A stretch of 30,494 nucleotides of DNA, taken from positions 1 to 30,494 of the forward strand of contig JAEWEZ010000088.1 in assembly GCA_023389045.1 (NCBI GenBank). The letters run 5' to 3'. The DNA comes from Actinomycetes bacterium. Lineage in GTDB: Bacteria; Actinomycetota; Actinomycetes; Actinomycetales; Dermabacteraceae. Below are positions 1-7,985 of this stretch, one piece after another. Made by a program: the position numbers and the translations under genes. Numbering within the stretch: the first letter of the stretch is position 1; each line of letters opens with the position of its first letter. Under the pieces are notes generated by a model that was not told the origin of the DNA, ran no database searches, and worked only from the letters and a program-made list of their open reading frames with translations.

Positions 1-212
1 AACATGAAAAATCCTAGCAATAAACAAACAACTGACATCCGTCAGTCATCCATCAATGCCAAACAAAAAATATGGCATCAACAAACAGACACGCTATTGA
101 GATATCAAGCAACACGCGCACATCGTCCGGTTCTGCAGTGCAGTTCCTTCAGAGGCTCGTTGCCTGCAGGCTTCCCTGCGGGCTTTGCGTCGTCGTTCCG
201 GCGCGAGTCACT

Positions 213-241
213 ACCTTAGTAGATCTTCGCGGCCTTCGCAA
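213..241 (-). promoter_or_regulatory. Candidate proximal rrn promoter
   Basis: On the minus strand TTGCGA (236-241) and TAAGGT (213-218) are separated by exactly 17 bases. Transcription would start near 206 and run into the rRNA leader. The hexamers are reasonable sigma-70-type matches, but this was found by eye and no start site is known. Confidence 0.45.
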
Positions 242-418
242 GTCCGCTCCGCGTGGTCTGCGTCACTTCCGATCCGCTGTGCGTCTCATCCGTTCCGTGA
301 ACCTCACGGCAACTCCGGGGAGTCGGCCGCACTCTGATGTAGCGACGAACCGCTGGACTCTTTCGGATCTCTCCGTCGGCCTCAGCCCTTCGTCGCTTCC
401 TCGTGGCGACAGGCAGAA

Positions 419-447
419 ACATTACGGGGATCCCGCACGGCGCGCAA
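419..447 (-). promoter_or_regulatory. Candidate distal rrn promoter
   Basis: On the minus strand TTGCGC (442-447) and TAATGT (419-424) are spaced by 17 bases. Together with the candidate at 213-241 it would form a tandem promoter pair, an arrangement common in front of rRNA operons. The call rests on hexamer quality, spacing and location only. Confidence 0.4.
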
Positions 448-643
448 ACTCGGATTTCACCCGCATCGCTGTGGTCAGTTCGACAAAGAGTGCAGTTCAT
501 TGCGCTTCGTTCGCCCCACGACACCTTCCGTTCATTGCATTGTGACCTGAATCTGAGATCGGGCTCACCCGCGCCACTCCCCCATCGTCTCGCGAAAAAG
601 CACCCCCAACCTGCGCTTTTATGTCTTCCTCGACAGGCGCCCA

Positions 644-686
644 ACAAAAACCAACGCGCGGCCTCCCCTCGGGGAGACCGCGCGTT
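644..686 (-). terminator. Rho-independent terminator after tyrS
   Basis: Arms AACGCGCGG (653-661) and CCGCGCGTT (678-686) form a perfect 9-bp stem. It continues after one C/A mismatch into CTCCCC/GGGGAG. On the minus strand the stem is followed by a T-rich run (GGTTTTTG, 644-652). It lies about 55 bases past the tyrS stop and separates the arg-tyrS region from the rRNA operon. Confidence 0.85.
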
Positions 687-739
687 ACGGGTTCACGGAG
701 CCGACAAGCGCGAACGTTGCGCCGTACTCAGCACTCCAA

Positions 740-2008
740 TCAGCCCTCCAACTTGACCATGGCCGCCGTCTTCCGGCCGCGGCGCAGCAAGAGGTAGCTA
801 CCGGGAAGCGCAGTATGCGTTCCGAGTTCCTGCTCCAGGGCATCCACATCTAGCTTCTGCCCGTTGATGGAGAGACCGCCCTCCTTACCGGCACGGCGCA
901 CCTCCCCCTTCGAGGACATGATGCCGGCGGCGATGAAGGCATCGACCACGCTCGTCGTTCCCGCGCAGGATGCACCGGGCAGTTCGCGCGCGATGACCTG
1001 AACCGACTGCTCGTCGAGTTCACGCACATCCCCACGCCCGAACAGCACCGCGGCAGCAGCCTTGGCCTGAGCCGTGGCCTGTTCACCGTGTACAAGGGTG
1101 GTCACGTCATCGGCCAGAGCCTTCTGCGCCTGACGCTCATGGGAGGCATCCTTCGTGGCCTGCTCCAGCTCGGCCAGCTCTTCCATCGAACGGAAGGTGA
1201 AGAAACGCAGGTAGTTCAGGGCGTCGGCATCAGCCGAGTTTAGCCAGAACTGGTGGAAGGCGTAGGGGCTGGTCAGTTCAGCATCCAGCCACACCGCACC
1301 ACCCTCGGTCTTGCCGAACTTGGTGCCATCGGCTTTGGTCACGAGCGGAGTGGTCACGGCGTGCACGTCCTCGCCCTCAACCTTGTGGATCAGGTCCACA
1401 CCGCCCACGATGTTGCCCCACTGGTCATTGCCGCCGTACTGGAGGCGCACCCCGTGGCGGCGGAACAGCTCAAGGTAGTCAATCGCCTGCAGCACCTGGT
1501 AGCTGAACTCGGTGTAGCTAATACCCTCCTCGGAGCGCAGGCGGCGCGCCACCGTTTCCTTGCCAAGCATCGTGCCCATCCGGAAGTGCTTACCCATATC
1601 GCGCAGGAACGACAGTGCGCTCATCTGCCCGATCCAGTCGAGGTTGTTCACCATGGTCACGGCGAACTCGCCCTCCAGGTCAAGGAAGCGGGAGAGCTGA
1701 TTGCGCAGCGACTCCACCCAGCCAGCCACAACGCTTTCGTCGTTCAGCACGCGCTCACCGGACATCCGCGGATCGCCGATCAAGCCGGTGGCGCCACCGA
1801 CGAGCGCGAAGGGGCGATGCCCTGCAAGCTGGAAGCGGCGCATGGTCAGAACCTGGGTGAGGTGCCCGACGTGCAGGGAGGACGCCGTCGGATCGAAACC
1901 GCAATACAGGCTGACCGGTCCCTGTGCGAGAGCGCGGCGGAGTTCCTCACGCCCGGTGGTCTGCACGACGAGGCCTCGCTGATCGAGGTCCTCCAGGACG
2001 GTCTGCAT
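740..2008 (-). CDS. tyrS: Tyrosyl-tRNA synthetase
   Basis: This cytoplasmic class I aminoacyl-tRNA synthetase charges tRNA-Tyr with tyrosine. The 422-residue product starts at the ATG at 2008, preceded by GAAGGAAC; a longer in-frame reading from 2050 has no family resemblance. The HIGH signature appears as HVGH (46-49) in the context GFDPTASSLHVGH. The KMSKS loop appears as KFGKT (230-234), typical of bacterial TyrRS. A C-terminal S4-type RNA-binding domain occupies about 360-400. Length is normal. It lies 201 bases downstream of argH with its own possible promoter, and is followed by a good terminator and then the rRNA operon, an arrangement I know from other actinobacteria. No T-box was found in its leader. 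Confidence 0.97.
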   Translation of the reverse strand: MQTVLEDLDQRGLVVQTTGREELRRALAQGPVSLYCGFDPTASSLHVGHLTQVLTMRRFQLAGHRPFALVGGATGLIGDPRMSGERVLNDESVVAGWVESLRNQLSRFLDLEGEFAVTMVNNLDWIGQMSALSFLRDMGKHFRMGTMLGKETVARRLRSEEGISYTEFSYQVLQAIDYLELFRRHGVRLQYGGNDQWGNIVGGVDLIHKVEGEDVHAVTTPLVTKADGTKFGKTEGGAVWLDAELTSPYAFHQFWLNSADADALNYLRFFTFRSMEELAELEQATKDASHERQAQKALADDVTTLVHGEQATAQAKAAAAVLFGRGDVRELDEQSVQVIARELPGASCAGTTSVVDAFIAAGIMSSKGEVRRAGKEGGLSINGQKLDVDALEQELGTHTALPGSYLLLRRGRKTAAMVKLEG

Positions 2009-2035
2009 CGATCTGTTCCTTCCAGAAAACGGGAC

Positions 2036-2071
2036 GGGGCCGGATCCCACAGATCCGACCCCGCCATTATG
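2036..2071 (-). promoter_or_regulatory. Possible tyrS promoter and leader hairpin
   Basis: In the 201-base argH-tyrS gap the minus strand has a -10-like CATAAT (2066-2071) with only a poor -35. Directly downstream is an 11-bp inverted repeat (2036-2046 with 2052-2062, 5-base loop, one G-U pair), followed by GTCCCGTTTT and then the tyrS ribosome site. The hairpin could terminate argH read-through, attenuate tyrS, or both. I cannot tell which. The rest of the gap shows nothing clear. Confidence 0.4.
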
Positions 2072-2209
2072 TCCACACTCGGGCGGGAAGTCCGACCCGG
2101 CGCTCAGGGATGTGCCGCAGGCGTCGCGTCCGACGGAAAACGCCGTGGCCCTCCAAGGAGTCGCAACCCGCTGGAACCAGTCCCCCTGGTCGGGTGCGCG
2201 GCCCTCTGG

Positions 2210-3667
2210 TCAGCGCCCGCCGGTGAAGGAACGCAAGGCCGCGCTCGCCTCACGCACCGCATCCTGCTGTTCCGCCACGCGATCCGGGGCAGTTCCACCC
2301 TTCGCATCACGCGAGGCGATCGAACCGGGAACGCTCAGCACCTCACGCACCGAAAAATCCAGGTGCTCGGAGATCTCCCCCAGCTCCTCATCGGTGAGAT
2401 CCCACAGTTCCTTGCCCTGTTCCTCGCACCGCTTCACGCAGGCACCGGAGATTTCATGTGCGCTGCGGAAGGGCACGCCGCGGCGCACCAGGTGATCGGC
2501 AATGTCCGTGGCCAGGGAGAAGCCCTGCGGAGCGAGCTCCTCCATGCGATCGGTATGGAAGGTGAGGGTCGCCATCATCCCGGTAACGGCCGGGAGCACC
2601 AGGTGAAGGGTGTCCACCTGATCGAAGACGGGTTCCTTGTCCTCCTGCAGATCGCGGTTGTAGGCCAGCGGCAGTGCCTTCAGGGTGGCCAGCAGACCCA
2701 CCAGGTCACCGACCAGGCGGCCCGCCTTACCGCGGGCAAGTTCGGCGATATCGGGGTTCTTCTTCTGCGGCATGATCGAGGAACCGGTGGAGTAGGAGTC
2801 ATCCAGGGTGATGAAGGAGAACTCCTTGGTGTTCCACACGATGACCTCTTCCGAGAGCCGGGACAGGTCAATCCCGATCATGGCCAGCACGAAGGCGAAC
2901 TCGGCGGTCAGGTCACGGGCAGCTGTGCCGTCGATCGAGTTCCACACCGCGCCATCGAAACCGAGCTCGGCCGCCACCGCCTCGGGATCGAGGCCCAGGC
3001 TGGAGCCGGCGAGCGCGCCGGAACCGTAGGGCGACAGGGAGGTGCGACGGTCCAGGTCCCGTAGACGCTCGACATCGCGAAGGAGCGGCCAGGCATGCGC
3101 CAGCAGATGGTGGCTCAGCAGGAGCGGCTGCGCATGCTGCAGATGCGTGCGGCCCGGCATGGCTGTGCCGTGCACCTCCACAGCCCGCGCCAACAGCGCA
3201 TCCACGAGGTCCAGCACCAGGGCGCCGATTTCTCGAGCCTGGTCGCGGATGAACATGCGGATCAGCGTCGCGATCTGGTCATTGCGGGAACGTCCGGCGC
3301 GCAGTTTGCCGCCGAGTTCCTGACCCGCGCGTTCCAGGAGCCCGCGTTCCAGAGCGGTGTGCACGTCCTCATCGCCCGGCTGCGCGGTGAAATCACCGGA
3401 GGCAACATCGGCTGCCAGGCGATCCAGAGCCTCCTGCATCCGCGTGAGTTCATCGTCGCTCAGCAGTCCGGCTGAGTGCAGCACATTGGCGTGGGCCTTG
3501 GAGCCGCGCAGGTCGTACTGGGCAAGGCGCCAGTCGAAGTGCGTGGAGTCCGACAGCGCTGCGAGTGCGGCCGCCGGGCCGGAGCCGAAGCGACCGCCCC
3601 ACAGGGCCATGGGGGTGGCGGCGTCCGCGGGCGCCGGAGACATCTGGTGGGCGTTGTCCTGGCTCAT
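2210..3667 (-). CDS. argH: Argininosuccinate lyase
   Basis: This enzyme performs the last step of arginine synthesis, cleaving argininosuccinate to arginine and fumarate. It belongs to the fumarase/aspartase superfamily and is a cytoplasmic homotetramer. The signature GSSIMPQKKNP lies at 295-305, the mobile loop that carries the catalytic serine. GRTHLQHAQP (172-181) contains the conserved histidines. The chosen ATG at 3667 is one base after the argG stop (TGA-T-ATG) and lacks a clear Shine-Dalgarno sequence, which suggests coupled translation. A second possible start at 3610 (MALWGGRF) would match the usual N-terminus of the family. The extra 19 residues are Ala/Pro-rich and may be dispensable. 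The product is 485 residues. It is the last gene of the arg operon before tyrS. Confidence 0.97.
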   Translation of the reverse strand: MSQDNAHQMSPAPADAATPMALWGGRFGSGPAAALAALSDSTHFDWRLAQYDLRGSKAHANVLHSAGLLSDDELTRMQEALDRLAADVASGDFTAQPGDEDVHTALERGLLERAGQELGGKLRAGRSRNDQIATLIRMFIRDQAREIGALVLDLVDALLARAVEVHGTAMPGRTHLQHAQPLLLSHHLLAHAWPLLRDVERLRDLDRRTSLSPYGSGALAGSSLGLDPEAVAAELGFDGAVWNSIDGTAARDLTAEFAFVLAMIGIDLSRLSEEVIVWNTKEFSFITLDDSYSTGSSIMPQKKNPDIAELARGKAGRLVGDLVGLLATLKALPLAYNRDLQEDKEPVFDQVDTLHLVLPAVTGMMATLTFHTDRMEELAPQGFSLATDIADHLVRRGVPFRSAHEISGACVKRCEEQGKELWDLTDEELGEISEHLDFSVREVLSVPGSIASRDAKGGTAPDRVAEQQDAVREASAALRSFTGGR

Positions 3668-3668
3668 A

Positions 3669-4946
3669 TCAGACGAGCTTATCGGCCTGGCCCTCGGCAG
3701 GTGCCGCCGACGCGCCCGAGGCCTTCTTGGGCTCGAGGTCTTCACCGTTGCCGAAAGCAACATCGCGGGCCGTGGCCTGCTTGGAGGCCAGACCGTAGAT
3801 CTCGATGAAGCCCTTGGCCTGGGACTGGTCGAAGGTGTCGCCCTCGTCGTAGGTGGCCAGGTTGAAGTCGTACAGGCCGGTCTCGGAGCGGCGGCCGGTC
3901 ACGGTGGCGCGGCCACCGTGCAGCTGCATGCGGATGTCGCCGTTGACGTAGCGCTGGGTGTCGTCTATGAAAACATCTAGAGACTTCTTCAGCGGGCTGA
4001 ACCACTGGCCGTCGTAGACCAGCTCGGTCCAGCGGTCGCCCACGGTGCGCTTGAAGCGGGCCTGCTCGCGCTCGAGGGTGACGCGCTCGAGTTCCTGGTG
4101 GGCGGCGATGAGGGTCATGGCGCCGGGCGCCTCGTAGACCTCACGGGACTTGATACCGACGAGACGGTCCTCGACGATGTCGATCCGACCGATGCCCTGC
4201 GCGCCGGCGCGGCGGTTGAGCTCCTGGATTGCTTCGAGCGGCGTCACGGAATGCCCGTCGATCTTCACCGGAATGCCCTGTTCGAAGGTGATGATGACTT
4301 CATCGGCGACCGGCGGGAAGGCCGGGTCGTCGGTGTAGGAGTAGACGTCCTTGGTCGGCTCGTTCCAGATGTCCTCGAGGTAGCCGGTTTCGATGGCGCG
4401 GCCCCACACGTTCTGGTCGATCGAGAAGGGGTTGTGCTTGGTGGTCGCGATCGGAAGGTTCTTCCGCTCGGCGTAGTCGATGGCCTTATCGCGGGTCAGG
4501 GCGAGGTCGCGCACCGGGGCAATGCACTTCAGTTCCGGGGCGAGCGAGGTAATCGAGACCTCGAAACGCACCTGGTCATTGCCTTTACCGGTGCAGCCGT
4601 GGGCCACAGTGCTGGCGCCGAAGCGCTTGGCCGCCTTGACCAGGTGCTTGGTGATGACGGGGCGGCTGATGGCGGAGACCACCGGGTAGGCGTCCATGTA
4701 CAGCGCATTCGCTTTGAGCGCGGGCATGCAGTACTCGGCGGCGAACTCTTCACGAGCATCCGCCACGTAGGCCTCCACCGCGCCGCAGTCCAGTGCTCGC
4801 TGGCGGATCGTCTCCAGGTCCTCTCCGCCCTGGCCCACGTCCACCGCGCAGGCGATGACGTCGGCGCCGGTGGCGTCGTGGATCCATCCGATGGCCACGG
4901 AGGTGTCGAGGCCGCCGGAGTAGGCGAGGACGATGCGTTCGGTCAC
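3669..4946 (-). CDS. argG: Argininosuccinate synthase
   Basis: This enzyme condenses citrulline and aspartate with ATP to form argininosuccinate. The N-terminus MTERIVLAYSGGLDTSVA carries the ATP pyrophosphatase P-loop (SGGLDTS, about residues 10-16). A long N-type ATPase/synthetase body follows, with TGKGNDQVRFE around 120. The start is GTG at 4946 with AAGGAGA seven bases upstream. The length of 425 is slightly more than the common 400 because of a C-terminal Ala/Glu/Lys-rich tail (about 404-425) beyond the conserved fold. It sits 62 bases after argR and is separated from argH by a single base, so argG and argH are very likely made together. ArgR probably represses it as part of the cluster. 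Confidence 0.97.
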   Translation of the reverse strand: MTERIVLAYSGGLDTSVAIGWIHDATGADVIACAVDVGQGGEDLETIRQRALDCGAVEAYVADAREEFAAEYCMPALKANALYMDAYPVVSAISRPVITKHLVKAAKRFGASTVAHGCTGKGNDQVRFEVSITSLAPELKCIAPVRDLALTRDKAIDYAERKNLPIATTKHNPFSIDQNVWGRAIETGYLEDIWNEPTKDVYSYTDDPAFPPVADEVIITFEQGIPVKIDGHSVTPLEAIQELNRRAGAQGIGRIDIVEDRLVGIKSREVYEAPGAMTLIAAHQELERVTLEREQARFKRTVGDRWTELVYDGQWFSPLKKSLDVFIDDTQRYVNGDIRMQLHGGRATVTGRRSETGLYDFNLATYDEGDTFDQSQAKGFIEIYGLASKQATARDVAFGNGEDLEPKKASGASAAPAEGQADKLV

Positions 4947-5008
4947 GGTGTCTCCTTGGGGGTTGGCCCGACAGGTGCCGGGCGTGGGTCGCGCTCGGGG
5001 CGCGGTGG

Positions 5009-5638
5009 TCAGAGGGTGCCAGATGGGTCCGACGGGGCGGGTGCTGCCGAGGGGCTCGGCGGGATGGTCGGCTCGGACGGGGCGGGGCTGGGAAGTGGGG
5101 CCGACGGTTCGCGGGCTCCGCGGCCGTCGGCCAGGGCGAGCAGACGCGCTGCGAGGCGGTCTCCCCCGTCGGCCTCCCGGGAGACCAACAGGACGGTGTC
5201 ATCGCCCGCCACCGTTCCCAGAACGTCCGGGAGCACCGAACGGTCCAGTGCCGAGGCGAGGTACTGCGCTGCCCCGGGAGGGGTGCGCACCACCACGAGG
5301 TTGGCGCTGGCTTCCGCCGAGACGATCAACCCCTCGGCCAGGCGCGGTAACCGCGCTTCCAAGATCTCCTCCTGAGCACCGGGGGCGCCGGGGATCCGGC
5401 CGATCCCGCCCTCCGGCGGCACCCTGTAGACCAGGGCGCCGCCGGCGCCGCGGACCTTGACGGCCTGCAGTTCCACGAGGTCACGCGAGAGCGTGGCCTG
5501 GGTGGTCTCGATCCCGTCGGCGGCAAGCAACTGCGCGAGCTGTGCCTGCGAGCCGATCGGTTCGCGCTGCAGGATCTGCACGATCCGCTGCTGGCGGGAA
5601 ATCTTGGTGCGGGGCGCGCCCGCCGAGGGGTCAGTCAT
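5009..5638 (-). CDS. argR: Arginine repressor ArgR, with extended C-terminal tail
   Basis: Hexameric arginine-sensing repressor/activator that binds ARG boxes. The N-terminal winged helix spans about residues 12-75, with the recognition-helix signature TQATLSRDL (46-54). The C-terminal oligomerisation and arginine-binding domain contains GTVAGDDT (141-148), the usual arginine-contacting motif. The start ATG at 5638 is preceded by GGAGGGAG. Family members end near residue 170. Here a tail of about 38 residues rich in Pro, Ser and Ala (172-209) follows, probably disordered. Part of that tail is encoded by a copy of the dispersed CCGACGGGG motif (5029-5036), and another copy lies in the conserved domain (5165-5172). 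The gene lies inside the operon it presumably controls, so autoregulation is likely. Confidence 0.95.
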   Translation of the reverse strand: MTDPSAGAPRTKISRQQRIVQILQREPIGSQAQLAQLLAADGIETTQATLSRDLVELQAVKVRGAGGALVYRVPPEGGIGRIPGAPGAQEEILEARLPRLAEGLIVSAEASANLVVVRTPPGAAQYLASALDRSVLPDVLGTVAGDDTVLLVSREADGGDRLAARLLALADGRGAREPSAPLPSPAPSEPTIPPSPSAAPAPSDPSGTL

Positions 5639-5655
5639 CGGCTCCCTCCGAGTTC

Positions 5656-6642
5656 TTAGGCATGCGGCGCCTCCAGGGGCAGTGCGTGGGAGGCGGTTGC
5701 ATCATCGGGGTGGTTGATCAGCCAGGTCAGCAGGGCCTTCTGGGCGTGCAGGCGGTTCTCGGCCTCATCCCAGACCACCGAGCGGGGACCGTCGATCACC
5801 TCAGCGGTCATCTCCTTGCCGCGGTAGGCGGGCAGGCAGTGCAGGAACACACCGCCGGAGAGGTCCATGAGTTCCTGGGTGACCTGGAAGGGAGCGAAGG
5901 TTTCCTCGCCGCGGCCGCTTTCGCCTTCCTGGCCCATCGAGACCCAGGTGTCGGTGATGACGGCGTCCACACCCTCGCAGGCGGTGCGCACATCATCGGT
6001 GATCATGATCGAGCCGCCGGTGCGGGCCGCGATCGCCTCGGCATCGGCGAGGATCTGCGGATCCGGGCGGTGGGAGGCGGGGCTGGCGATGCGCACCTCC
6101 ATCCCGGCGGTGGCGCCGCCGAGCAGGTAAGAGTGGGCCATGTTGTTGGCGCCATCACCGAGGTAGGCCATGGAGCGGCCGGCCAGGGCTGCCTCGCCCT
6201 CGGCGATGCCGCCGCAGTGCTGGGCGATGGTCATGAGGTCCGCGAGGATCTGGCAGGGGTGGAAGGAGTCGGTCAGGGCGTTGACCACCGGCACGGTGGC
6301 GACGCTCGCCATTTCTTCGATCCGGTCCTGGCCAAAGGTGCGCCACACGATGGTGGAGGTCATGCGGGTGAGCACATGCGTGGTGTCGCTGATCGACTCA
6401 CCGCGGCCGAGCTGGCTGTTGCCGGCTTCGATGACCATGGGGCTGCCTCCGAGTTCGGCCACGCCGGTGGCGAAGGAGACCCGGGTGCGGGTGGAGGACT
6501 TGTCGAACAGGATGGCGACGGTGCGCGGACCGGCGTAGGGCCGCTCGGCGAAGCGGTCTTCGGCCAGGCGCAGACCCAGTTCGAGCACCTCCTTCTGCTC
6601 GGCGGGGCTCAGGTCGTCGTCACGCAGGAAGTGGCGAGGCAT
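5656..6642 (-). CDS. argF: Ornithine carbamoyltransferase
   Basis: Transfers the carbamoyl group from carbamoyl phosphate to ornithine, giving citrulline. The 328-residue protein shows all family motifs: SSTRTR (49-54, carbamoyl phosphate binding), HPCQ (128-131) and HCLPAYRG (268-275, with the ornithine-site cysteine). The start ATG at 6642 follows GAAGGAGAC and is one base from the argD stop (TGA-T-ATG). argR begins 17 bases downstream. The position between argD and argR in a biosynthetic cluster supports an anabolic role rather than the arginine deiminase pathway. Normal length, nothing odd. Confidence 0.97.
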   Translation of the reverse strand: MPRHFLRDDDLSPAEQKEVLELGLRLAEDRFAERPYAGPRTVAILFDKSSTRTRVSFATGVAELGGSPMVIEAGNSQLGRGESISDTTHVLTRMTSTIVWRTFGQDRIEEMASVATVPVVNALTDSFHPCQILADLMTIAQHCGGIAEGEAALAGRSMAYLGDGANNMAHSYLLGGATAGMEVRIASPASHRPDPQILADAEAIAARTGGSIMITDDVRTACEGVDAVITDTWVSMGQEGESGRGEETFAPFQVTQELMDLSGGVFLHCLPAYRGKEMTAEVIDGPRSVVWDEAENRLHAQKALLTWLINHPDDATASHALPLEAPHA

Positions 6643-6643
6643 A

Positions 6644-7975
6644 TCAGTTGTCTCCTTCGGCGTCGTTGCCGCGGGCGGCATCGGTCAGAAGGGCGGGCAG
6701 CACGTCAAGGAACGACATGAGCTCCGCCTCGGAGACGATCATGGGCGGCGCAAGCCGGATGGTGGTCGGATTTGGCGCATTCACCAGGAATCCGCGCGAG
6801 GCAGCGGCCGGGACTACGGACACGGCGACCTCATCGCGTAATCCGATGCCGAGGAGCAGGCCACGGCCGCGCACTTCGGTGATGCGGGGATCGTTGAGGG
6901 CGGCGATCCCTTCGGCGACCATCTGCCCCATGGCGGTGGCATGCGCGAGGAGGTTGTCCTTCTCCACCGTCTCGATCACGGCGAGCGCAGCGGCTGCGGC
7001 GAGCGGGTTCCCGCCGAAGGTGGTGCCGTGCTGGCCGGGGTGGAGCAGGGCGCGCACCTCGGGGCCGAAGGCGATCACCGCGCCGATGGGGAGGCCACCG
7101 CCGAGTCCTTTGGCGAGGGTCATGACATCGGGCTGAAGACCGTCGATTACCTGGTGAGCGAACCAGATGCCGGTGCGCCCGAGCCCGCACTGCACTTCGT
7201 CGAGGATGAGCAGGGCGCCGTGGGCGCGGGTGAGTTCGCGCAGGGCACGCAGGTAGGGGGCGGGAAGCGGCTTGATACCGGCTTCGCCCTGGATCGGTTC
7301 GGCGATCACGGCGCCCACATCGCCGCTGGCGAGTTCCTTCTCGAGCGCTTCGACATCCCCCACGGGCAGGAAGGTGACACCGCCGGGAAGGGGTGCGAAG
7401 GGCTCGCGGTAGGCCGCTTTCCAGGTCAGGGAGAGCGCCCCGAGGGTGCGGCCGTGGAAGGAGTCTTCGAGGGCAATGATCCGGGGCTTGCCGGTGAGTC
7501 GCGCGAGTTTGAGGGCGGCTTCATTGGCTTCTGTGCCAGAGTTCGCGAAGAACACCCCGGAGCCTTCGGGGGCGTTCGCGATCCGCAGGAGGTTTTCGGC
7601 CAGCTGGATTTGCGCGGGGGTGGCGTAGAAGTTGGAGACGTGGGCGAGGCGCTGGATCTGCTCGGTCACGGCCTCAACCAGGGCCGGGTGGGCGTGGCCG
7701 AGGGTGTTGACGGCGATTCCGCCGAGCAGATCGAGGTATTCCTTGCCGTCCACGTCCCAGACGCGGGCGCCCTTGCCATGGCTGAGCACGCGCTGCGGGG
7801 TGCCGAAGGCGTTGAGGAGGGCGTTCTGGTAGCGGTCAAGCAGGGCTTCGCCCTGGGCCTCCGGGGTGGAACCCTGGGCTGCCGGGGTAAGAGTGTTCGA
7901 CGATGCCTCGCCGGGTGCGGTGAGCGTCGGCGTGGAGGGCTGGGGGTTCCCCTCAGGCGTCGTCCGATGATTCAT
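6644..7975 (-). CDS. argD: Acetylornithine aminotransferase
   Basis: PLP-dependent class III aminotransferase that makes N-acetylornithine from N-acetylglutamate semialdehyde, using glutamate. Recognisable elements are NSGTEAN (145-151), the aspartate motif ILDEVQCG (257-264) and the PLP-binding lysine K289 in TLAKGLGGG. The start ATG at 7975 has TAAGGATGAG in front; the longer in-frame reading from 8056 lies within argB. The 443-residue protein carries about 43 extra N-terminal residues rich in Thr, Pro, Ser and Ala before the conserved region begins at LLDRYQNALL. This extension looks disordered and is not part of the fold. It begins 10 bases after argB and ends one base before argF. Confidence 0.96.
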   Translation of the reverse strand: MNHRTTPEGNPQPSTPTLTAPGEASSNTLTPAAQGSTPEAQGEALLDRYQNALLNAFGTPQRVLSHGKGARVWDVDGKEYLDLLGGIAVNTLGHAHPALVEAVTEQIQRLAHVSNFYATPAQIQLAENLLRIANAPEGSGVFFANSGTEANEAALKLARLTGKPRIIALEDSFHGRTLGALSLTWKAAYREPFAPLPGGVTFLPVGDVEALEKELASGDVGAVIAEPIQGEAGIKPLPAPYLRALRELTRAHGALLILDEVQCGLGRTGIWFAHQVIDGLQPDVMTLAKGLGGGLPIGAVIAFGPEVRALLHPGQHGTTFGGNPLAAAAALAVIETVEKDNLLAHATAMGQMVAEGIAALNDPRITEVRGRGLLLGIGLRDEVAVSVVPAAASRGFLVNAPNPTTIRLAPPMIVSEAELMSFLDVLPALLTDAARGNDAEGDN

Positions 7976-7985
7976 ACACTCATCC

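Larger units (their letters stand above)
1..640 (-). other. rRNA operon upstream region and 16S leader (16S gene lies beyond the left edge)
   Basis: No convincing protein gene lies here. The left end is AT-rich, unlike the rest of the window. Read on the minus strand, positions about 86-115 carry CTCAATAGCGTGT within a TTGCTTGATATCTCAATAG context. This closely resembles the conserved leader/antitermination block (TTTGAGAACTCAATAGTGTG) that I recall from actinobacterial rrn leaders. Two small hairpins follow: ATGCCA/TGGCAT at 56-78 and a perfect ACTGAC-ATCC-GTCAGT at 31-46. Such structures are common in leaders processed with 16S rRNA. The tyrS-then-rrn gene order also fits Actinobacteria. I infer that the 16S gene starts just left of position 1; it is not visible, so the call rests on the leader alone. 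Confidence 0.72.

Noticed and set aside
216..647. 143-residue open frame on the minus strand in the rrn leader region
   Set aside because: No ribosome site, no recognisable composition or domain, and it lies over the probable rRNA promoters; such frames are commonly mis-annotated upstream of rRNA operons.
2009..2209. Possible T-box or riboswitch before tyrS
   Set aside because: I looked for the conserved T-box antiterminator sequence and did not find it; only a simple hairpin is present.
1253..3064. 603-residue open frame on the plus strand
   Set aside because: It is antisense to tyrS and argH, which carry full family signatures; long antisense frames are expected in GC-rich DNA.
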